Below, piece after piece: positions 1 through 7,658 of a stretch of 9,809 bases of DNA (the first letter of the stretch is position 1; every line of letters starts with the position of its first letter). The stretch spans positions 1 to 9,809 of the forward strand of contig JBCDMA010000146.1 of assembly GCA_038744645.1 (NCBI GenBank). The letters run 5' to 3'. The stretch comes from Glaciecola sp038744645. GTDB lineage: Bacteria > Pseudomonadota > Gammaproteobacteria > Enterobacterales > Alteromonadaceae. Under the pieces are notes generated by a model. It ran no database searches and was not told where the DNA came from. It was given only the letters and a program-made list of their open reading frames with translations. The translations under genes and the position numbers were made by a program.

Positions 1-49
1 ATGCAATGATACCTACAAATTTAACGTTCACGTGCTTAAATAACTTCAT
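1..49 (-). CDS. Possible 5' end of a gene running off the left edge
   Basis: An ATG at 49-47 on the minus strand opens a frame with no stop down to the window edge, giving 16 complete codons: MKLFKHVNVKFVGIIA. Two lysines and a histidine followed by a hydrophobic run resemble the start of a signal peptide or membrane anchor, but 16 residues cannot identify a family. It lies downstream of xerD in the same orientation. In several Gammaproteobacteria the gene after xerD is dsbC, a periplasmic exported protein; that link is only context. No good Shine-Dalgarno sequence is seen (a weak TTGGA lies about 11 bases upstream). It may be a chance open stretch. Confidence 0.3.
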   Translation of the reverse strand, partial: MKLFKHVNVKFVGIIA

Positions 50-362
50 TAATAATAGAGTCCAATATAAATCGAATGGTTGTGTCTTTTTCCTTTGTCA
101 ATTAATACAAATGTTAAACGCATTTATCAACAGACCATAGAATAGACCGGTTTTCACAGAGATAATTTCATCTCGGCGCCTAAAAGACATTTCAGATACT
201 GACGTCACTATATGCTACCTCAGCCATGCCTTCGTTATAAGAAAAATGCAGATAACAAGTATACAAAAAAATACTCAACAAAGGCTGTTTGACTGGGTAT
301 ATTATCGGTAAAACGTGGTTTTAATGCAGTGTAGTCCGTTTAATTTATATGAAGAACATGAT
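50..362. other. Intergenic stretch with no supported gene
   Basis: These 313 bases between the xerD stop and the possible gene at the left edge are AT-rich. On both strands I find only very short open frames without ribosome binding sites. No tRNA-like fold, strong hairpin terminator or well-spaced sigma-70 promoter was seen. A minus-strand TTGACA (plus 95-100) has no -10 element at normal spacing. A run of seven A on the plus strand (265-271, T-run on the minus strand) follows only a 4-bp hairpin. Confidence 0.5.
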
Positions 363-1259
363 TCAACCTCTGGGATGATGTTCATGCACCAAGGTTTTTA
401 ATCGATGTTTTGCTACATGTGTGTAAATCTGCGTTGTGGATAAGTCGCTATGCCCCAACAACATTTGCACAACACGAAGGTCGGCGCCGTGATTGAGAAG
501 ATGGGTCGCAAATGCATGTCTTAACGTATGTGGAGATAAATCAACTTCAATCCCTGCGACCTTTGCATAGTGTTTGATGCGATGCCAAAACGTCTGTCTG
601 GTCATGGTATTACCGCGCCTGCTTGGGAAAACGGTATTGGAGGGTCTAGTTAGTAGTTCAGGTCTCGCAAACTTTAGATAATCCGCGAGCATATCTTGCG
701 CGTTTTCGCCAATCGGAACCAAACGCTCTTTGCCACCCTTGCCAGTGATACGAATAACACCCTGAACCAAGCTTAATTCATGCGTTTGCAAATTCACCAA
801 TTCCGACACTCTCACGCCTGTCGCGTAGAGCAATTCAAGCATTGCTTTGTCGCGCATTTCAATGGGATTTTCAGTGTCGGGAGCATCTAGCAATGCTTCT
901 ACTTGCGACTCTGATAGCGTATTTGGCAAATATTGAGGTAACTTGGGATTAGCAATACGCGCAAGCGGCGTTGATTCTATTTGTTTTTGTTCCAGTTGAA
1001 ATGCATAAAATGCGCGCAAGGTGCTTAATAAACGTGAAGTCGAGCGCTGTGATAGCTTCTGTTTTACACGCTCTTTCAAATAGGTTTGGATATCCTCTGG
1101 TGTTACTTGTAGCAGAGACGTGACGGCGCTGAATTTAGATAGAAACGCTTCAAATTTTGTTAAATCAGTGCGATAAGCATTGATCGTATTGTCACTCAAT
1201 CCCCGCTCAAGATAGAGCATACTCAGGAATTCATCAATGAGTTCAACGTTACTGATCAT
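363..1259 (-). CDS. xerD: Tyrosine recombinase XerD
   Basis: XerD acts with XerC at the dif site near the replication terminus to resolve chromosome dimers, in contact with FtsK at the division septum. The 298-residue product has the N-terminal SAM-like core-binding domain (about residues 1-90) and the C-terminal catalytic domain (about 110-290). The full catalytic set is visible: R150 (ATGVRVSEL), K174 (GKGGKER), H244 and R247 (SPHTLRHAF), H270 (LLGHSDLS) and nucleophile Y279 (QIYTH). Spacing and length match E. coli XerD, and MTRQTFWHRIKHYA and the HHPRG end favour XerD over XerC. The ATG at 1259 follows the djlA stop by 6 bases with no good Shine-Dalgarno sequence, so expression is probably coupled to djlA. 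No distal promoter or clear terminator was found. Confidence 0.97.
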   Translation of the reverse strand: MISNVELIDEFLSMLYLERGLSDNTINAYRTDLTKFEAFLSKFSAVTSLLQVTPEDIQTYLKERVKQKLSQRSTSRLLSTLRAFYAFQLEQKQIESTPLARIANPKLPQYLPNTLSESQVEALLDAPDTENPIEMRDKAMLELLYATGVRVSELVNLQTHELSLVQGVIRITGKGGKERLVPIGENAQDMLADYLKFARPELLTRPSNTVFPSRRGNTMTRQTFWHRIKHYAKVAGIEVDLSPHTLRHAFATHLLNHGADLRVVQMLLGHSDLSTTQIYTHVAKHRLKTLVHEHHPRG

Positions 1260-1265
1260 TAGTTG

Positions 1266-2117
1266 CTAACTGAATCCTCGTTTATCTTTAATAATTTCAT
1301 AGGCTGCCTGAATATCTTGCGTTTTCTTCTTGGCCATATCCAATGCCTGTTGAGGCAGTCCTTTTGAAAGTAATTTATCAGGGTGGTTTTGTGCCATTAG
1401 TCGCTTGTACGCGCGCTTGACCGACTTATCATCCGCTGAGGCAGCTATACCCAAAACTTTGTAGGCATCTTCTAAGGTTGCTCGACCGTTGCTGTAGGGT
1501 CGTCTGTTATGCGTGCTATTATCGCCTCTATAACCCTTATACGCGTTCCTAAACCGTTGAGCAGCCTCATATCTGGTGACTAAAAACTCCAAATCTTTGA
1601 CACTAAAACCTAGCGATTTTGCAATATTCCGCAGCACCACGCGTTCAGGGTGTGACAATGTACCGTCTGCAAACGCCGTCGTAATCAGTATTTCTAAAAA
1701 GATTTGAAGGATATCGGTACGGCCATGACAGTGCTGTCTAAATTCTTTAATCATACTTTCCAGTGGAAAGTCGCGTGCTTTGCCTTCTCGAAACGCCTGT
1801 TGCGCTTCCTTTCTCACATCGCCTTTGAGACCCATTTCATCCATTAACCTGGACGCTACTTGAATTTCGGCCTGGGTCACTCTTCCATCAGCTTTGCTGA
1901 TATGTCCAAGCGCTGAATACAGTGCGTGAAAGAATACTGCATCATTTTTAATCTCATCTACTTTTGCAAAAAATCGTCCAACGCCACCAAACTTGGAAAA
2001 CTCTTTTCGATAGGCAACATCGAAAAGATGCCCGATGATCAAGCCGAGTACGGCGCCGGGAAACTTTAATATAGCAAGTCCGATTATTGCGCCAATAATC
2101 TTCCCCCAATACCCCAT
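1266..2117 (-). CDS. djlA: Membrane-anchored DnaJ-like co-chaperone DjlA
   Basis: DjlA is an inner-membrane J-domain protein whose cytoplasmic part stimulates the ATPase of DnaK. In E. coli its overproduction affects the Rcs envelope stress pathway. The 283-residue product begins MGYWGKIIG and has one N-terminal glycine-rich transmembrane segment (about residues 7-30, ending in GLIIGHLFD). A TerB-like helical domain follows (about 55-182, with the paired signatures KADGRVTQAE and FADGTLSHPE), then a basic linker (about 185-212) and a C-terminal J domain (about 213-281) with the essential HPD at 245-247. E. coli DjlA is of similar length. A good ribosome binding site (AAGGAA, plus 2125-2130) lies about 7 bases before the ATG. 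The position divergent from lptD is the same as in E. coli. Confidence 0.96.
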   Translation of the reverse strand: MGYWGKIIGAIIGLAILKFPGAVLGLIIGHLFDVAYRKEFSKFGGVGRFFAKVDEIKNDAVFFHALYSALGHISKADGRVTQAEIQVASRLMDEMGLKGDVRKEAQQAFREGKARDFPLESMIKEFRQHCHGRTDILQIFLEILITTAFADGTLSHPERVVLRNIAKSLGFSVKDLEFLVTRYEAAQRFRNAYKGYRGDNSTHNRRPYSNGRATLEDAYKVLGIAASADDKSVKRAYKRLMAQNHPDKLLSKGLPQQALDMAKKKTQDIQAAYEIIKDKRGFS

Positions 2118-2183
2118 TTATTATTTCCTTTTTTCCGTGCAGTAATCTTCTGGTATTCGATTAAACAGAACAGCAGAAAGTTA

Positions 2184-2212
2184 ATACATAAGTGTTATTC
2201 TTACGTTATACT
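2184..2212 (+). promoter_or_regulatory. Candidate promoter for the lptD-apaH operon
   Basis: TATACT (2207-2212) is a good -10 hexamer about 100 bases before lptD. The -35 region at normal spacing (2184-2189, ATACAT) is weak, so an activator or another promoter may be involved. In E. coli lptD is partly under sigma-E, but I find no GGAACTT-like -35 element with correct spacing here. The rest of 2213-2313 contains no Shine-Dalgarno sequence for lptD and no clear hairpin. Confidence 0.3.
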
Positions 2213-2226
2213 TTGGCTTATTTTCT

Positions 2227-2255
2227 CTTAGCCTTTAAACTCTTCAGCGTGTCAA
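2227..2255 (-). promoter_or_regulatory. Candidate sigma-70 promoter for djlA-xerD
   Basis: On the minus strand a perfect -35 hexamer TTGACA (plus 2250-2255) is followed after 17 bases by GCTAAG (plus 2227-2232), a poor -10 with 3 of 6 matches. Transcription would start near 2220 and give a leader of about 100 bases before djlA. A better -10-like hexamer, TATAAC (plus 2205-2210), lies nearby but has no matching -35. The call is inferred from sequence alone. Confidence 0.3.
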
Positions 2256-2313
2256 TCATAAGAACCAAAAATAAGAGCCCAAAAAAGGCATTATCCTCCT
2301 CAAAACAAACTCG

Positions 2314-4536
2314 ATGAAGCATCACATTTACATTCGCACACTTCTTACATGCTCTCTCCTAGCCAGTGCAGACGTCTTTTCCGCCGAGACATGTTTGATT
2401 GATGCGTATGAGTTTGAAGCGAAGATAATACCTGAAGAACAAATTCACGTTAATTCTGATGCAGCGCAGATTGTATCAGATCAGTTAGCAACGTTCGTGG
2501 GCAATGTGAAAATTGAAACGCGAGATCGCACAATTGAAACTGATTCGGCAAGCATCGAGAACAACGGTCAAGTGATAATAGCAGATGGCAAAGTCGACTA
2601 TCTCGATCCTCTATTAAAAGTCGAGAGCAGTGGGCTTGAACTCAACGCTGATCTTAAGCTGCTTCAGATGGCATCGTCAGAATACAAGATAAGCAGTGTC
2701 AATGGGCGAGGAAATTCTGACCTGTTGTCCATCTCAGAAGAAAGAGGTGTGCTGCTTGAGAGCGTCAGTTTTACAACATGCCCTAAAGGCGGTGAAGACT
2801 GGAAAATAAACGCCAGCGAAATCAAGATTGGCAGAGACAGACCCTTTGGCGAAGCTAAACATACCGTTTTTTATGTTGCAGGTATTCCCGTTTTTTATCT
2901 TCCGTATTTCGCTTTCCCGATTACGACAGAACGTCTTTCAGGTTTGTTGTTTCCTGAAATAGGCAGCTCGAGCAGCACCGGTATTGAATATACTCAACCG
3001 TTTTATTGGAATATTGCACCTAATCTAGACACGACAATCAGTCTTAGGTACATGACAAATCGCGGTATCCAGTTTAAAAACGAATGGCGATATTTAACCA
3101 CTCACCACGCGGGTGAGCTGCATTTGGAATACTTGCCTAGCGATCTTGACCGTTCTGAAGATGAAGAACGCTACTTTTTTCGATACACACATCAAGGCAG
3201 CCTGTCAAAAAACTGGTCCTTATTGGCGGACATAAACGGTATCAGTGACGATAACTACATCGTTGAATTAGGCAATGATTTTTATAATCAAGCAGATACA
3301 CATCTCAATCAAAAGCTGGGTCTGTATTACTTTGATGAAAACTTAAATGTATCCATGTTTGTCAAAGACTTTACTACGCTCGGTAGTTTTAATGGCAACT
3401 ATCGCGCCCTGCCTGAAATCAAGCTTTCATACGCATCACAACTCACGGATTGGATCAACTTTGAACTGGATTCAGAGCTCGCGTATTTTGACAACGAAAG
3501 TGATTTATTTGCAGATGCTGCACGAGTTCACGTCGCGCCATCAATCAACATTCCTTACCAGCGCGCATGGGGTGAATTGGTGGCTGAAGCAACTGTCATG
3601 CATACGTTTTACAACCAAGATTTGCCTGACGACAATACAGAATTAGAAGAGACAGTCAGCCGCACGATCGGAGAAGCGCGATTATTTGGTTCACTGTTTT
3701 TCGAAAGACCTAATTCGGGTCCGCGTGGAAAATACATGCTGACATTCGAACCAAAAGTACAGTATCTTTTTACCAGTTTTGAGGACCAATCATCCATTGG
3801 TCTTTACGACACAACTGAACTCCTTACAACATTCGGCAATTTGTTTAGAGGCCAAGAATTTACAGGTCTTGACCGGATAAACGAAAATAATCAGTTTACG
3901 TTTGGTGCCACGTCTCGATTAATTGATCAGAGAAATAGGGAGATATTGATCGCAAGTGTTGGGCAAATTGTGCATCTTGAAGACCCGAGACTGCAAGACA
4001 GTTTTCGAACGACAAACCGCTCTGCATTGGCTGCAGAAGTGGATTGGCAAATAAATCAAAACTGGTTCTTACATGCTGACGTTCAAGTGAGTGCAACGAC
4101 AGATAAAGTGGATCGCAGCAGCTTCTCGACTGAGTACAGGCTCGATGAAAACAAATTAGTTCAGCTCAACCATCGCTACATTCGAGATTTGTCAGATGAA
4201 GAAATTAATCAATTTGGTATATCGGCGAGCTGGCCTATTGCCAAGCACTGGCATTGGGTAGGACGTTGGTATCGGGACTTGGAGCTAAACCGAACCTCTG
4301 AGAGTTTTGTTGGTCTTGAATATGAAAGCTGCTGTTGGGCATTGCGGCTTACACTGCAACGACGTCTAGCAACGCGCTTTGACAATCAAGGGATACGCGA
4401 CCTCAATCAATTTGACTCCAGTGTAGCGCTACAGTTCGTATTTAGAGGACTTAGCAATAACAAAAGAAATCGTAGTAAAATAGACATGCTGCAACAGGGT
4501 TTGTTTGGGTATCGCCAACCCTTTTTATTGAATTAA
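2314..4536 (+). CDS. lptD: LPS-assembly protein LptD (outer-membrane LPS translocon)
   Basis: LptD with the lipoprotein LptE inserts lipopolysaccharide into the outer leaflet of the outer membrane. It receives it through the Lpt bridge and forms a 26-strand barrel. The 740-residue product has a signal peptide with likely cleavage after VFSA (residue 24) and a periplasmic LptA-like beta-jellyroll domain (about 45-180, from HVNSDAAQIV). The barrel fills the rest, with IPVFYLPYFAFP, PFYWNIAPN and LEYLPSD typical of the family. Four cysteines sit where E. coli has C31, C173, C724 and C725: C27, C156, C673 and C674. The two interdomain disulfides needed for function can therefore form. C13 lies in the signal peptide. 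The ATG at 2314 is the only usable start after an in-frame stop at 2272-2274; it lacks a Shine-Dalgarno sequence. surA follows after 19 bases. Confidence 0.97.
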   Translation: MKHHIYIRTLLTCSLLASADVFSAETCLIDAYEFEAKIIPEEQIHVNSDAAQIVSDQLATFVGNVKIETRDRTIETDSASIENNGQVIIADGKVDYLDPLLKVESSGLELNADLKLLQMASSEYKISSVNGRGNSDLLSISEERGVLLESVSFTTCPKGGEDWKINASEIKIGRDRPFGEAKHTVFYVAGIPVFYLPYFAFPITTERLSGLLFPEIGSSSSTGIEYTQPFYWNIAPNLDTTISLRYMTNRGIQFKNEWRYLTTHHAGELHLEYLPSDLDRSEDEERYFFRYTHQGSLSKNWSLLADINGISDDNYIVELGNDFYNQADTHLNQKLGLYYFDENLNVSMFVKDFTTLGSFNGNYRALPEIKLSYASQLTDWINFELDSELAYFDNESDLFADAARVHVAPSINIPYQRAWGELVAEATVMHTFYNQDLPDDNTELEETVSRTIGEARLFGSLFFERPNSGPRGKYMLTFEPKVQYLFTSFEDQSSIGLYDTTELLTTFGNLFRGQEFTGLDRINENNQFTFGATSRLIDQRNREILIASVGQIVHLEDPRLQDSFRTTNRSALAAEVDWQINQNWFLHADVQVSATTDKVDRSSFSTEYRLDENKLVQLNHRYIRDLSDEEINQFGISASWPIAKHWHWVGRWYRDLELNRTSESFVGLEYESCCWALRLTLQRRLATRFDNQGIRDLNQFDSSVALQFVFRGLSNNKRNRSKIDMLQQGLFGYRQPFLLN

Positions 4537-4555
4537 TGGGCAAAAAAGTAGTTTG

Positions 4556-5845
4556 ATGATGAAAGTATTACATAAATGGTTTTTGGCTTGCGTACTATGC
4601 GCTTTTTCCTTTCAACTTATTGCGAAGGATTTGCTAGACCAGGTGGCAGTGATTGTTGATCAGGGCGTTATTCTGGAAAGCGAAATCACTGACTTGGTAA
4701 CAGAAGTTAAATCCTCAGCACAAGAAGAGGGACAGCAGCTCCCGTCTGAACGAGCGATACGCACACAAGCGATCGAGCGATTGATTCTAGAGAGCTTGCA
4801 GATGCAAATGGCCGAGCGCATGGGGATACAAATCAGCGACCCGCAGCTTGATCAAACGATAAACAACATGGCGCAGCAACAAGGTGCCACGCCCGAGCAG
4901 TTTCGCCAACAAATTGCATTGGAAGGATTGACTTACGAAACCTATCGCGAACAAGTGCGTAAGCAGCTCGTGATGGGGGAAGTGCGACGCGCCAACGTCC
5001 GAAGGCGTATTTATATTACCCCGCAGGAGGTCGCAACGCTAGTAGAGCTACTTGAGCAACAAGGTGCTGTGCAAGCAGAGTATCGACTTGGACATATTCT
5101 TGTCGGCATACCCAGTGGCGCTGACGATCAAGAAATTTCCGAATCCAGAGAGCGTGCAGAACGTATTATTCAATTGATTAACGAAGGTTCAGATTTCTCA
5201 CGCCTTGCTATCGGGTCATCATCAGGTGCTGAAGCGCTAAACGGCGGTGATATGGGCTGGATGAACATCAACTCGATGCCTACCCTGTTTGCAGAGGCAG
5301 TCGATGGAAAACCAAAAGAAGAGTTAATTGGCCCTATTCGTTCTGGCGCTGGCTTTCATATCCTTAAGATAATGGACACTCGCGGCATTGAAATTGTTGA
5401 AGTAGAAGAAGTCAATGCAAGACACATTCTGGTAAAACCTTCCATTATATTAAGCGATGAAAAAGCACGCGATATGCTGATTGATTTCAGACAAAAACTA
5501 ATTGATGGGACTGCGGACTTTGCTGAACTCGCCAAAGAGCACTCAGAAGACCCTGGCTCTGCATTGCGCGGAGGAGAGTTAGGATACGCGGATCCAAGCA
5601 TATACGTACCCGAATTTCGTGACACCTTAGCGCTATTAAAACAGGATGAATACAGTATGCCAGTGCGCTCGCAACACGGGTGGCACCTGATACAACTCAT
5701 CGAACGACGCACGATGGATGCCACCGAAAAACGCAAGGAAGACAGAGCTTCGCAATTAATTTTTAATCGAAAATTTCAAGAAGAAACCGATGCTTGGCTG
5801 CGCGAACTGCGAGACAAAGCCTACATAGAAGTCCTGGAATCGTAG
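4556..5845 (+). CDS. surA: Periplasmic chaperone / peptidyl-prolyl isomerase SurA
   Basis: SurA binds unfolded outer-membrane proteins in the periplasm and hands them to the BAM complex; LptD is among its best-known clients. Numbered from the ATG at 4556 (429 residues), there is a signal peptide with likely cleavage after QLIA (residue 23). The N-terminal chaperone domain follows (about 24-170, beginning DLLDQVAVIVD), then two parvulin domains. The first is at about 174-273 (LGHILVGIP, NGGDMGWM, GFHILKI) and the second at about 287-384 (ARHILVKPS, LRGGELGY, GWHLIQL). A short C-terminal helix returns to the core. Length matches the E. coli protein (428). Three starts lie in a row: TTG 4553, ATG 4556 and ATG 4559. 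I chose the first ATG. The ribosome binding site is weak, so coupling to lptD upstream is likely. Confidence 0.96.
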   Translation: MMKVLHKWFLACVLCAFSFQLIAKDLLDQVAVIVDQGVILESEITDLVTEVKSSAQEEGQQLPSERAIRTQAIERLILESLQMQMAERMGIQISDPQLDQTINNMAQQQGATPEQFRQQIALEGLTYETYREQVRKQLVMGEVRRANVRRRIYITPQEVATLVELLEQQGAVQAEYRLGHILVGIPSGADDQEISESRERAERIIQLINEGSDFSRLAIGSSSGAEALNGGDMGWMNINSMPTLFAEAVDGKPKEELIGPIRSGAGFHILKIMDTRGIEIVEVEEVNARHILVKPSIILSDEKARDMLIDFRQKLIDGTADFAELAKEHSEDPGSALRGGELGYADPSIYVPEFRDTLALLKQDEYSMPVRSQHGWHLIQLIERRTMDATEKRKEDRASQLIFNRKFQEETDAWLRELRDKAYIEVLES

Positions 5846-5848
5846 GAA
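5844..5848 (+). promoter_or_regulatory. Ribosome binding site deciding the pdxA start
   Basis: AGGAA overlaps the last two bases of the surA stop codon (TAG 5843-5845) and sits 5 bases before the ATG at 5854. The frame stays open upstream to an ATG at 5794 inside surA. That start would add 20 residues unlike any PdxA, whereas translation from 5854 begins with the family-typical ITPGEPAGIGP-like segment. Confidence 0.7.
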
Positions 5849-5853
5849 TCAAT

Positions 5854-6840
5854 ATGAGTGAATTACCAAGAATTGCCGTTACCCCTGGCGAACCAGCAGG
5901 CATTGGTCCAGACCTTATGGTGGAGTTATGTCTGCGCCAATGGGACGCGCAACTCGTGGTGTATGCCGATGCTGAAATGATGATGCAGCGTGCACAACAA
6001 CTTGGTAAGAAGATAAAAATCCTTCCTTATTCTGCTGGCATGAATTATATACCAAAGCCCGGGGAAATGATCGTTCACCATATCCCCGTGGAAACCATTG
6101 TGGAGCCAGGTAAACTCAATGTAGAAAACGGTGCTTACGTGGTTGAAACACTGCGAATGGCCTGTGACCAAAATATCCAAGGCGATTTTGACGCGGTTGT
6201 GACAGGGCCTGTTCATAAGGGCACCATCAACAAAGCCGGTGTGTCATTCAGCGGTCACACAGAATACTTTGCGCAACAATCAAACACAGCTGACGTTGTC
6301 ATGATGCTGGCTACCGAAGGTTTGCGCGTTTGTCTAGCGACAACACATATTCCATTAGCATATGTGTCAAAAGCGATTACGCCAGAACGCTTAAGTAAAG
6401 TCATCCGCATCATCAACACCGACTTGAAGCTCAAGTTCGGTATAGCAAAACCAAGGATATATGTTTGCGGCCTCAATCCGCACGCGGGCGAAGATGGCCA
6501 TTTAGGTCAAGAAGAAATCATTGTCATGAAACCAACATTAGAAAGTCTTTGCAGTGAAGGTTTTGATATCGTTGGCCCCTTGCCCGCGGACACGATATTC
6601 CACACAAAATACCTCGATGATGCCGATGTCGTGCTTGCCATGTATCACGATCAGGGTCTTCCAGTTCTAAAGTTTAAGGGGTTTGGAAACAGCGTAAACA
6701 TTACGCTTGGTCTGCCTTTTATTCGCACGTCTGTGGATCATGGCACAGCAGCTGACCTCGCAGGCACTGGCAATGCAAATATCGGCAGCATGTCCAGAGC
6801 CTTGGAGACCGCTATTGATCTTGCCAAGAGAAGTGCGTGA
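5854..6840 (+). CDS. pdxA: 4-hydroxythreonine-4-phosphate dehydrogenase PdxA
   Basis: PdxA oxidises 4-phosphohydroxy-L-threonine with NAD(P)+; the product decarboxylates to 3-amino-1-hydroxyacetone phosphate, which PdxJ uses in the DXP-dependent pathway to pyridoxal phosphate. The cytoplasmic 328-residue protein starts MSELPRIAVTPGEPAGIGPD. It shows the three metal-binding histidines H165 (TTHIPL), H210 (LNPHAGE) and H265 (YHDQGLP), the substrate-binding GHTEY (134-138), VTGPVHKG (116-123) and the FIRTSVDHGTA segment (289-299). Length and residue spacing match E. coli PdxA (H166, H211, H266). The start is 8 bases after surA, and the TGA at 6838-6840 overlaps the GTG start of rsmA. PdxA, rather than the PdxA2 type, is supported by its place in this cluster. 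Confidence 0.97.
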   Translation: MSELPRIAVTPGEPAGIGPDLMVELCLRQWDAQLVVYADAEMMMQRAQQLGKKIKILPYSAGMNYIPKPGEMIVHHIPVETIVEPGKLNVENGAYVVETLRMACDQNIQGDFDAVVTGPVHKGTINKAGVSFSGHTEYFAQQSNTADVVMMLATEGLRVCLATTHIPLAYVSKAITPERLSKVIRIINTDLKLKFGIAKPRIYVCGLNPHAGEDGHLGQEEIIVMKPTLESLCSEGFDIVGPLPADTIFHTKYLDDADVVLAMYHDQGLPVLKFKGFGNSVNITLGLPFIRTSVDHGTAADLAGTGNANIGSMSRALETAIDLAKRSA

Positions 6841-7658
6841 GCAAGGTTCACTTAGGGCATCGTGCGCGAAAGCGATTCGGTCAGAACTTTTTACATGATG
6901 AACACATCATCGACCAAATCGTCAGTGCAATCGATCCCCGCCCTAAACAACAGCTTGTTGAAGTTGGCCCTGGCCTTGGTGCACTTACAGAACCCGTCGC
7001 GGAATTAGTTGACCATCTAACCTGTATTGAACTTGATCGCGACCTCGCGCTGCGACTGCGTCAACACCCATTTTTACAAGAAAAACTTACCATTGTAGAA
7101 GCCGATGTTTTAACGATTGAGCTATCGACTTTGCTGTCCAATGATAAGAACAAAAACGGAGACAAAATACGGGTATTCGGGAATCTACCGTATAACATTT
7201 CAACGCCGCTAATATTTCATTTGTTTGAACAAGTCAGCGTGATTGAAGACATGCATTTCATGTTGCAATATGAAGTAGTTAAACGGCTATGCGCAGGCGT
7301 TGGGGAAAGTCTTTATGGGCGCTTGTCGATTATGTGTGCATACTATTGTCAGGCAATTCCTGTACTCATGGTGCCGCCCCATGCGTTCAAGCCTGCACCC
7401 AAAGTCGATTCTGCAATCATCCGACTGATCCCCCATCAAACGCCACCAGTTAATGTCAAAAATATAAAGACACTTGAAAAAATCGTTGCGGCTGCTTTTA
7501 ATCAGCGCCGAAAAACAGTTAAAAACAGTCTGTCAAATATGTTAACGTCTGAACAATTATCAAGATCTGGGATAGATCCAAACGTCCGGGCACAGGATTT
7601 GTCACTCTTCGATTTTGCAACGTTGGCCAATCTTTATGAACAAACAACACAGCATTAA
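6837..7658 (+). CDS. rsmA: 16S rRNA (adenine1518/1519-N6)-dimethyltransferase RsmA (KsgA)
   Basis: RsmA uses S-adenosylmethionine to dimethylate two adjacent adenines in the 3'-terminal helix of 16S rRNA, a late 30S assembly step; loss gives kasugamycin resistance. The 273-residue product shows the family start HLGHRARKRFGQNFL (5-19), SAM motif I EVGPGLGALT (42-51), acidic ELD (65-67), AD (89-90) and the catalytic NLPYN (116-120). The C-terminal RNA-binding part has PPHAFKPAPKVDSA (180-193) and the basic FNQRRKTVKNSL (221-232). The start is GTG in a GTGA overlap with the pdxA stop, with AGAGAAG just upstream. That makes translational coupling to pdxA very likely. The 3' end overlaps apaG by 23 bases. 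Confidence 0.97.
   Translation: MSKVHLGHRARKRFGQNFLHDEHIIDQIVSAIDPRPKQQLVEVGPGLGALTEPVAELVDHLTCIELDRDLALRLRQHPFLQEKLTIVEADVLTIELSTLLSNDKNKNGDKIRVFGNLPYNISTPLIFHLFEQVSVIEDMHFMLQYEVVKRLCAGVGESLYGRLSIMCAYYCQAIPVLMVPPHAFKPAPKVDSAIIRLIPHQTPPVNVKNIKTLEKIVAAAFNQRRKTVKNSLSNMLTSEQLSRSGIDPNVRAQDLSLFDFATLANLYEQTTQH

Noticed and set aside
95..100. Minus-strand TTGACA as the -35 of a promoter for the gene at the left edge
   Set aside because: The nearest -10-like hexamer (TATATT) is about 26 bases away, far beyond normal spacing.
98..190. Minus-strand 30-codon open frame (MSFRRRDEII...) with basic start and hydrophobic middle
   Set aside because: No ribosome binding site before the ATG and no promoter with proper spacing; length is within chance for an AT-rich gap.
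265..290. T-run on the minus strand preceded by a small hairpin, as a possible xerD terminator
   Set aside because: The stem is only 4 bp and AT-rich, and it lies about 75 bases past the stop; too weak to call.
5356..5736. 126-codon open frame on the minus strand inside surA
   Set aside because: It is a shadow of the highly constrained surA coding frame; its product is serine/arginine-rich with no recognisable domain or ribosome binding site.
5794..5853. Extended pdxA start at 5794
   Set aside because: It lies fully inside surA, adds 20 residues foreign to PdxA, and the ATG at 5854 has the ribosome binding site.
7615..7635. Extended apaG start at 7615
   Set aside because: The seven added residues do not resemble ApaG and would deepen the overlap with rsmA; the ATG at 7636 gives the usual length.
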